Positions 58,226 through 64,000 of a stretch of DNA of 64,000 nucleotides are shown here, piece by piece. Location: the NCBI RefSeq assembly GCF_036687315.1, contig NZ_CP144683.1, positions 868,001 through 932,000 on the forward strand. Reading direction: 5' to 3'. The position numbers and the translations under genes were made by a program. The notes under the pieces were generated by a model. The model was given only the letters and a program-made list of their open reading frames with translations, ran no database searches and was not told the origin of the DNA. Position 1 is the first letter of the stretch. Every line of letters begins with the position of its first letter. Origin of the DNA: Sphingopyxis sp. TUF1 (lineage in GTDB: Bacteria > Pseudomonadota > Alphaproteobacteria > Sphingomonadales > Sphingomonadaceae).

Positions 58226-60265
58226 TTAGCGGCCGGGGGCGATCCGCATCGCAGCGCCGCCGCCGGGAGCCAGCCAGAGCTTGTAGGTGTCGCCCTTTTT
58301 CACCTTGATCGTGTCATAGGCGATGTTGCGGCGCGCGTCGGTCAGATAGGTCGCGCCCGCGCCATCCTTCCAGATCGTCGCGGTATAGGTCTTGCCGGGT
58401 TCCAGGAAATCGAAATTCAGCGTCAGCGTGCGCGGCGTGCCGTCGTTGACACCGCCGACATACCAGTCGGCGCTGCCCCGGTCCTTGCGCGCGAAGATCG
58501 CATAGTCGCCGACCGCGCCCGCGATCAGGCGGCTTTCGGCCCAGTCGGTCGGCACCTGTTTCACGAAATCGAGCTCGCGCGGATGCGCCTCCAGATTTTC
58601 AATGAAGTCGGCCGCCATCTGGATCGGCGAATAGATGGCAAGGTAAAGGCCGAGCTGCTTGGCGAGCGTTGAGGCCATCGGCACACCCTGCGCGCCCTGC
58701 AAGCTGAACACCCCCGGCGTATAGTCCATCGGTCCCGACAGCATCCGCGTGTAGACGAGCGTCGGTTCATGATCCGGGCCGTTGGCGAAGGCGCCCCAGG
58801 CATTATATTCCATGCCGCGGGCGCCTTCGCGGGCGACCCAGTTGGGATAAGTGCGGCGAAGGCCCGTGTCCTTCACCGGTTCGTGCGGATTGACCGCGAC
58901 CTTATATTTGGCCGCGGTCTGTACGACTTTCAGATGATGCTGCACCTGACGCTGGCCGTCGTGCCATTCCATCACCTTTTCGTCGGCGCTCGCGCCCGGC
59001 GCGATGATGCCGCCGGCATCGGCGACATAGCCGGTCTTGACCGCCTTGACCCCAAGCTTGCCGTAAAGCTTCATCGCGTCGTCGAGTTGCGCTTCATAAA
59101 CTGCGATATTGCCCCCGGTTTCGTGGTGGCCGATCAAGGTCACGCCTTTCTTGCGCGCATGGTCGGTGACGGCCTTCAGATCGAAATCGGGATAGGCTTC
59201 GGTGAAGCTATATTGATCGCCGTGGCCGAACCAGTTGCCGTTCCAGCCCTTGTTCCAGCCCTCGACCAGCACGCCGCCGAAGCCATGCTTTGCCGCGAAG
59301 TCGATATATTGCTTGGTGCGTTCGGTCGTCGCGCCATGGTTGGGTCCTTCGGCCCAGCTCCAGTCGCCGCGGATCATGCCCCACCAGATGCCGATATATT
59401 TCATCGGCTTGACCCAGCTGACGTCGCCCAGCTTGTTGGGTTCGTTGAGGTTGAGTTCGAGGTCGCTTTCGACCACTCCCGCGGCGTCATCGGTGATGCG
59501 GATCGTCCGCCACGGCGTCGCGAACGGCAGGTCGCGCACCACGCGCGGCCCGCTCGACGAGGGCGACAGCGTCGCGCGGAACTTGCGCCCCTCGACGCGC
59601 TTCAGCCACATGCCGGCATAATCGACGAGCGCGGCTTCGTGGAAGGCCAGGTGCGTGCCGTCGGCGAGGCGCATCGTGATCGGCGTGTGCGCGGTCGATA
59701 CCGCATCGATCGGCGTTTGCTGATAGACCTGCTCGTAGCGGTTCCACTCGCCGCCCGCGATCCACCATGCGGTGCCTTCGGGCGCGATGTCGAATTCGGT
59801 GATCTCGTCGGCGATCTTCGCGGTTTTCAGGCCGTCCTGTTCGGGCAATTCATAACGGAATCCGATGCCGTCGTCGAACAGGCGGAAGCGCACATTCATC
59901 GCATGGCCGCCCCAGCTTTCGTCCTGGCGAAAGCGGACGAGGAGTTCGTTATGGTGGTCTCGCACGAAGCGGCGCTCGCCCCACGGCTGTTCCCAGCGGC
60001 TGTCGGCGCTCGCGCGCTCGACGCTCTCGATTTTGAAACCGCGCTGCAGGCCGATGCGGTCGGTCATGATGAAGCCGAGCTTCGACGGCGCGATGAGCAG
60101 CTTGCCCTTGCGCGACAGCGACCAGGTCGGGCGGGCATCATTGTCGGTCGCGACGGTCAGCGTGAGGGCACCATCGGGCGATGTCGCGGTGACCGGCGCA
60201 GGCGCCTGCTGCGCGGCGGCGGGCGCCACAGCCGCGAGGAGAGCGAGGGGGGCGAGACGGAGCAT
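58226..60265 (-). CDS. glycoside hydrolase family 97 (SusB-like alpha-glucosidase)
   Basis: A 679-residue secreted enzyme: signal peptide MLRLAPLALLAAVAPAAAQ. The N-terminal beta-sandwich and (beta/alpha)8 domain of GH97 are recognisable by VLVEGWNKGWNGNWFGHG, LIGHHETGGNIAVYE, NPHEPVKDTGLRRTYPNWV and REGARGMEYNAWG, whose glutamates fit the inverting SusB-type catalytic set. The C-terminal beta domain is complete. It splits maltooligosaccharides in the periplasm. ATG 60265 has AAGG six bases upstream; ATG 60271, overlapping the previous stop as ATGA, is also possible. Confidence 0.92.
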   Translation of the reverse strand: MLRLAPLALLAAVAPAAAQQAPAPVTATSPDGALTLTVATDNDARPTWSLSRKGKLLIAPSKLGFIMTDRIGLQRGFKIESVERASADSRWEQPWGERRFVRDHHNELLVRFRQDESWGGHAMNVRFRLFDDGIGFRYELPEQDGLKTAKIADEITEFDIAPEGTAWWIAGGEWNRYEQVYQQTPIDAVSTAHTPITMRLADGTHLAFHEAALVDYAGMWLKRVEGRKFRATLSPSSSGPRVVRDLPFATPWRTIRITDDAAGVVESDLELNLNEPNKLGDVSWVKPMKYIGIWWGMIRGDWSWAEGPNHGATTERTKQYIDFAAKHGFGGVLVEGWNKGWNGNWFGHGDQYSFTEAYPDFDLKAVTDHARKKGVTLIGHHETGGNIAVYEAQLDDAMKLYGKLGVKAVKTGYVADAGGIIAPGASADEKVMEWHDGQRQVQHHLKVVQTAAKYKVAVNPHEPVKDTGLRRTYPNWVAREGARGMEYNAWGAFANGPDHEPTLVYTRMLSGPMDYTPGVFSLQGAQGVPMASTLAKQLGLYLAIYSPIQMAADFIENLEAHPRELDFVKQVPTDWAESRLIAGAVGDYAIFARKDRGSADWYVGGVNDGTPRTLTLNFDFLEPGKTYTATIWKDGAGATYLTDARRNIAYDTIKVKKGDTYKLWLAPGGGAAMRIAPGR

Positions 60266-60267
60266 GA

Positions 60268-61911
60268 TCATCCTTCCATTTTTATCCAGAGCGCACCGCA
60301 CGGCGGCAGCGCCGCGGCGCCGGCATCGTTCAGCTGGACGAGCGGGGTGCCGCCGTCCGCGAGTGCTGAAATGTCGATCGTGCCGCGACCAAGATTGAAC
60401 AGGCAGCGAATGCGCTGGTCTCCGGCGATGCGGTCGAAGGCGAGCAGGTCGCCCTCGGCGACCCAGTTGGCGTTGCGACCGACTCGAAGCGCAGGGTGGC
60501 CGGCGCGCAGCGCGACGAGGCGGCGCGTCAGGTTGAGCAGCGAGGCCGGATCATCCTGTTGCCGGTCGACCGCGAGGTCGCGGTGCGCGGGTCCCAGCGG
60601 CAGCCAGGGGTCGGCGTCCGAAAAGCCCGCGTTCGCCGCCGCCGCCGCCCACGGCAGCGGGGTGCGCGCGCCGTCGCGCGACAGGGTGAGCGGCCAGTTC
60701 TTGCGCGCTTCGGGATCCTTGACCTGATCGAAGGGAATATCGACCTGATCGAGCCCCAGTTCCTCGCCATTATAGATGATGATATTGCCGCGCAGCGCGC
60801 AGAGCAGCGCCATCTTCATGCGCGCAAAGGCATCGCGGCCGACGCCTTCGGGCGTCCAGCGCGAAAGTGCGCGCGGCGCGTCGTGATTTTCGAACGCCCA
60901 GCTGGGCCAGCCAATGCCCGGCGCGTCGGGCCAGGCTTCGGCCGCCTCGCGTACCAGCTGCGGCGTCAGCCGGTCGGCGTAGAGAAAGTCGAAGCCATAG
61001 GCACTGTTAAGCCGCGCCTCGCCCGCGGTAAACAGCTTCATCTCGCGCATCGCATCGTCGCCGCCGACCTCAGCAACGGTAAAGCGGCCCGCGCGCTCAT
61101 CGGTGAGCGCGCGGATGCGTTCGAGGAAAAGCACGATGTCGGGGTGCGACTGGTTATAGATTTTCTGCTGAAAATCGAACGGACGCGTCCGCAGCTTGTT
61201 CGATGGCGGCGCGGGCGGATTGTCGCGCAGGTCCGGGTCGTGCATCGAAAAATTGATCGCGTCGATGCGAAAGCCGTCGACGCCGCGGTCGAGCCAGAAG
61301 CGCACGACATCGAGCAGCGCGTCCTGCACGGCGCGGTTGTGGACGTTGAGCTGCGGCTGCGAGCTTAAAAAATTATGCATATAATATTGGCCGCGGCGCG
61401 CGTCCCACGTCCACGCCGGACCGCCGAACACCGACTGCCAGTTGGTCGGCGGCGAGCCGTCGGGTTTGGCATCGGCCCAGACATACCAGTCGGCGCGGTC
61501 ATTATCCGTGCTCGCGCGGCTCTCCGCAAACCAGGCGTGCCGGTCGGAGGTGTGCGCGAAGACGAGGTCGGTCGTGACCTTCAGTCCCAGCGCGTGGGCA
61601 CGTGCCACCAGTTCGTCGAAATCGGCGAGCGTGCCGAAGATCGGATCGACGCCGCAATAATCGGCGATGTCGTATCCGAAATCGTCCATCGGCGAGGGAT
61701 AGAAGGGCGACAGCCAGATCGCATCGACGCCGAGGCTGGCGATATGGTCGAGCCGCGCGGTGACCCCGGCGAGATCGCCGACGCCGTCGCCGTTCGAATC
61801 GGCGAAGCTGCGCGGATAGACCTGATAGATCGCCGCACCCTTCCACCACGGAATATTGGCGGCGATGGCGGGGATTGTCTGGTCCTGAACGAGAGGCTGG
61901 TTCGATGTCAC
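60268..61911 (-). CDS. GH13 alpha-glucosidase (oligo-1,6-glucosidase-like)
   Basis: A 547-residue cytoplasmic GH13 enzyme. GVDGFRIDAINFSMHD carries the nucleophile Asp, FTVAEVGGDDAMREMK the acid/base Glu, and WAFENHDAPRALSRW the third Asp. WWKGAAIYQVYPRSFADSNG starts the catalytic domain. There is no signal peptide. The best start is GTG 61911, 10 bases after the amylase stop. It hydrolyses alpha-1,4- or 1,6-linked glucosides to glucose. Middle gene of the maltodextrin operon. Confidence 0.93.
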   Translation of the reverse strand: MTSNQPLVQDQTIPAIAANIPWWKGAAIYQVYPRSFADSNGDGVGDLAGVTARLDHIASLGVDAIWLSPFYPSPMDDFGYDIADYCGVDPIFGTLADFDELVARAHALGLKVTTDLVFAHTSDRHAWFAESRASTDNDRADWYVWADAKPDGSPPTNWQSVFGGPAWTWDARRGQYYMHNFLSSQPQLNVHNRAVQDALLDVVRFWLDRGVDGFRIDAINFSMHDPDLRDNPPAPPSNKLRTRPFDFQQKIYNQSHPDIVLFLERIRALTDERAGRFTVAEVGGDDAMREMKLFTAGEARLNSAYGFDFLYADRLTPQLVREAAEAWPDAPGIGWPSWAFENHDAPRALSRWTPEGVGRDAFARMKMALLCALRGNIIIYNGEELGLDQVDIPFDQVKDPEARKNWPLTLSRDGARTPLPWAAAAANAGFSDADPWLPLGPAHRDLAVDRQQDDPASLLNLTRRLVALRAGHPALRVGRNANWVAEGDLLAFDRIAGDQRIRCLFNLGRGTIDISALADGGTPLVQLNDAGAAALPPCGALWIKMEG

Positions 61912-61921
61912 GCGGGTTCGC

Positions 61922-63715
61922 TTATTCAGTGGCTTGGCAGATGAGGGTGCCGAAGGCGGGGAGAGAGAGGCGGAGGCTGCCCGGCGCCGCAGGGCGGGCC
62001 GGACAATCGCCATGGAGCGCGCTGAAGCCCGCGCTTTTCATATCCACGGCAATCGTCGCCGACACCGGGGCCGCAGACGTATTGAAGGCGAGCAGCACCT
62101 CGCGCCCCGTGTCGGGGTCGAAACGCGACACCGCGAGCAGGCCGGGCTTATCGGAAAAGGTGCGCAGCTTTGTCGCGCCGCGTGTCAGCGCCGGCGTGTC
62201 GCGGCGGATCGCCGCGAGCGCCGCGATATGCCGATAGAGCGGGTGCGCGGTGTCGAAATTGGCGTCGGCGGTGGTCGCATCGGTGCCGATGAGGTCATTG
62301 TCGTTATAGACCGCTACCTTTGACGCGAACATATTCTCGCGCGCGAGCTGGTCGTGGCCGTCGGAGACGAAGCCCTGCTCGTCGCCATAATAGATGGTCG
62401 GCACTCCGCGCAGCGTCAGCAGCATCGAATGGCCGAGCATCGTCCGCGCAAGCAGCTCGGCGTCGTCGGCTTGCGGGTTCGCCTGTTTCACGAACATCGC
62501 GAAGCGGCCCATGTCGTGATTGCCGAGGAAGGTCGGCAGCTGGAGCGCGGCGTCGGCGCCGCCCTTGTACAGCACATCGCCGTCGAACAGGCGCGCGAAC
62601 AGGTCGGTGCCCTTCGTGCCGCTCACGCTGTCGATCACCGCGCGCGCGAAGCTGAAATCGAGCACCGACGGCAGGCCCGCGCTATGCGTATAGGCGGCGA
62701 GCGACCCCGGATCGACGCCGTCGATATAGACTTCGCCGAAAATGTGAAAATTGGGGATGCCGCGCGCCTTCGCCCGCGCCTGCATCGCAGGGACGAAGGC
62801 TTGCCAGAATTCGGGGTTCACATGCTTGGCGGTGTCGATGCGGAAGCCGTCGATGCCAAATTCGTCGATCCAGCGGCCAAAGATGTCGATGAAGCCCTGC
62901 ACCACGCGCGGATTTTCGGTCGCCAGATCGTCGAGCCCGGCAAAATCGCCATAGAACGCGGATTCGCCAACCCAGTCGCTGTTGCCGCGGTTGTGGTAAT
63001 AGATCGGGTCGTTGAGCCATGCCGGCACCTTCACCCGCTCCTCGCCCTTGGGCACCACGGGCGTATAGGCGAAGGACGGGTCGGTCAGCTTCGCCCAGTT
63101 TTCCGGCGTCGCGACATGATCGCCCGCAAAACCGGGGTTGATCGCCGGACCATCGACGCCCCCGCGGCGCGACCAGGAATAGTCGGCGAGGCTGCGGTAA
63201 CGAAAATCCTCCGCCGCGCCTTCCTTGTATGTAATGACGTCGGCGGTGTGGTTGGCGATGATGTCCATATAGACCTTCATCCCGCGGGCGTGCGCCGCGT
63301 CGACGAAGGCCTTGAACTCCGCATTGGTGCCGAAATGCGGATCGACCTGGGTGAAGTCGGTCACCCAATAGCCGTGATAGCCCGCGCTCTCCTGCCCCGG
63401 CGCGCCCTGCACCGGCTTGTTCTTGAAAATCGGCGCAAACCAGATCGCCGTGGCGCCGAGCCCCTGGATATAATCGAGCCGCTTCGTCAGGCCCGCGAGG
63501 TCGCCGCCGTGGAAAAAGCCCTTGTCCGTGGGGTCGTAGCCGGTGGCGAGACGATCACCCTTGAGGCCGCCGCGATCGTTCTTCGGGTTGCCATTTTCGA
63601 AGCGGTCGGGGAGGACGAAATAGATCACCTCGTCCCCGGGCGGCCGCTGCCGATAGTCGGCGGCGGGCGCGGCCCCCGCCATGCTCAGCGCGATGATCGA
63701 TGCGAGCAAGCTCAT
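61922..63715 (-). CDS. secreted GH13 alpha-amylase
   Basis: A 597-residue extracytoplasmic enzyme: signal peptide MSLLASIIALSMAGAAPAA. GH13 motifs: MDIIANHTAD (region I), GIDGFRIDTAKHVNPEFW (nucleophile Asp), FHIFGEVYIDGVD (acid/base Glu) and TFLGNHDMGRF (third Asp). The domain order resembles cyclomaltodextrinase or periplasmic amylase. AGGAG precedes ATG 63715 and overlaps the end of the halogenase-like gene (ATGA), so translation is coupled. Confidence 0.94.
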   Translation of the reverse strand: MSLLASIIALSMAGAAPAADYRQRPPGDEVIYFVLPDRFENGNPKNDRGGLKGDRLATGYDPTDKGFFHGGDLAGLTKRLDYIQGLGATAIWFAPIFKNKPVQGAPGQESAGYHGYWVTDFTQVDPHFGTNAEFKAFVDAAHARGMKVYMDIIANHTADVITYKEGAAEDFRYRSLADYSWSRRGGVDGPAINPGFAGDHVATPENWAKLTDPSFAYTPVVPKGEERVKVPAWLNDPIYYHNRGNSDWVGESAFYGDFAGLDDLATENPRVVQGFIDIFGRWIDEFGIDGFRIDTAKHVNPEFWQAFVPAMQARAKARGIPNFHIFGEVYIDGVDPGSLAAYTHSAGLPSVLDFSFARAVIDSVSGTKGTDLFARLFDGDVLYKGGADAALQLPTFLGNHDMGRFAMFVKQANPQADDAELLARTMLGHSMLLTLRGVPTIYYGDEQGFVSDGHDQLARENMFASKVAVYNDNDLIGTDATTADANFDTAHPLYRHIAALAAIRRDTPALTRGATKLRTFSDKPGLLAVSRFDPDTGREVLLAFNTSAAPVSATIAVDMKSAGFSALHGDCPARPAAPGSLRLSLPAFGTLICQATE

Positions 63716-64000
63716 GCGGGCACTCCTGCCGCGCAATGCTGCGCGATGAAATCCTGTTGAGTGGGAAGATGCGAAGCGGTGCGCGCGACGATCGTTTCGA
63801 TGTCGGCGAAAAAGCCCGCCAGTTCGTCGCGCGTCAGCTGATCGGCCATCGGGTGATAGCCCCGCGGCGTCACATGCTGCCCCGTCATGACCTGAAACCA
63901 GCCGATCTCGACAAACAGCTCGTCGCTTTCGCGCACGATCTGTCCCTGGCTGCGGAACAGCTCGATCTTTTGCGCGAGCGTGTCGGGAATGCCCATCTCG
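63712..64000 (-). CDS. tryptophan-halogenase-like flavoprotein (partial, C-terminal end)
   Basis: The last ~95 residues of a protein whose start is beyond the window. IPDTLAQKIELFRSQGQIVR, VEIGWFQVMTGQHVTPRGYH and DELAGFFADIETIVARTASH match the C-terminus of flavin-dependent tryptophan-7-halogenase-like proteins. In sphingomonads and Caulobacter such genes sit in TonB-dependent sugar-uptake loci, and their halogenase activity there is unproven. The ATG seen at 63996 is probably internal. The stop overlaps the amylase ATG. Confidence 0.85.
   Translation of the reverse strand, partial: EMGIPDTLAQKIELFRSQGQIVRESDELFVEIGWFQVMTGQHVTPRGYHPMADQLTRDELAGFFADIETIVARTASHLPTQQDFIAQHCAAGVPA

Overview
The window is high-G+C chromosomal DNA of an alphaproteobacterium, most likely a sphingomonad (Sphingopyxis or Sphingomonas type). 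The evidence is the CtrA-antagonist gene sciP, the argH / small lipoprotein / lysA run, a complete Entner-Doudoroff cassette (zwf-edd-eda), a maltodextrin locus carrying a tryptophan-halogenase-like gene, and many short palindromic intergenic repeats. No rRNA, tRNA, CRISPR array, transposase or phage structural module was seen. The genus is an inference from gene content.

Layout. 1-8 kb: acyl-CoA carboxylase (cut by the window edge), an SDR oxidoreductase, a DMT permease, a Sua5/TsaC tRNA-modification enzyme, a long acyl-CoA dehydrogenase and a CHASE2-EAL c-di-GMP phosphodiesterase, followed by a 20-residue peptide gene with its own signals. 8.2-12 kb: nrdA and nrdB (class I ribonucleotide reductase) behind a long structured leader. 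12-16 kb: an accessory stretch with a DUF4160/DUF2442 three-gene unit, a VapD-like protein, a winged-helix-like protein, a broken GIY-YIG gene and two perfect alphaproteobacterial LexA boxes. 16-25 kb: envelope and housekeeping genes (sulfatase-like membrane protein, FrnE-like DsbA, mnmA, sciP, lipoprotein, GNAT, lepA). 25.8-29.2 kb: a single-gene type IIG-like restriction-modification enzyme plus a small companion. 29.2-31.6 kb: an unrecognised operon made of a 47-residue peptide and two proteins of similar design (beta-rich, histidine-containing core plus HEAT-like C-terminus), preceded by a terminator/antiterminator leader. 31.6-40.5 kb: beta-propeller protein, siroheme synthase N-domain, lysA, lipoprotein, argH, TlpA-like thioredoxin, gpsA, a hydrolase and a hypothetical membrane protein. 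40.5-48.8 kb: a neutral-lipid block, all on the minus strand: HAD-PlsC fusion, PlsB, WS/DGAT, patatin lipase and monoacylglycerol-lipase-like hydrolase. 48.9-55 kb: zwf, edd, eda and glpD. 55-58.2 kb: MFS and aldo/keto reductase genes divergent from a LysR regulator. 58.2-64 kb: GH97, GH13 alpha-glucosidase, secreted alpha-amylase and the end of a tryptophan-halogenase-like gene in one tightly packed operon.

How the genes fit together. gpsA and glpD make and consume glycerol 3-phosphate. PlsB and PlsC acylate it, the HAD domain may dephosphorylate, WS/DGAT makes triacylglycerol or wax ester, and the patatin and hydrolase can break these down. The maltodextrin operon yields glucose for the Entner-Doudoroff genes. 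Over a dozen inverted-repeat elements of at least six sequence families sit between genes; a few run into reading frames.

The best candidates for something new are the peptide/HEAT-protein operon at 29.25-31.58 kb and the 20-residue peptide gene at 8.03-8.21 kb. Functions named here come from recognised motifs and family resemblance; no database search was run.
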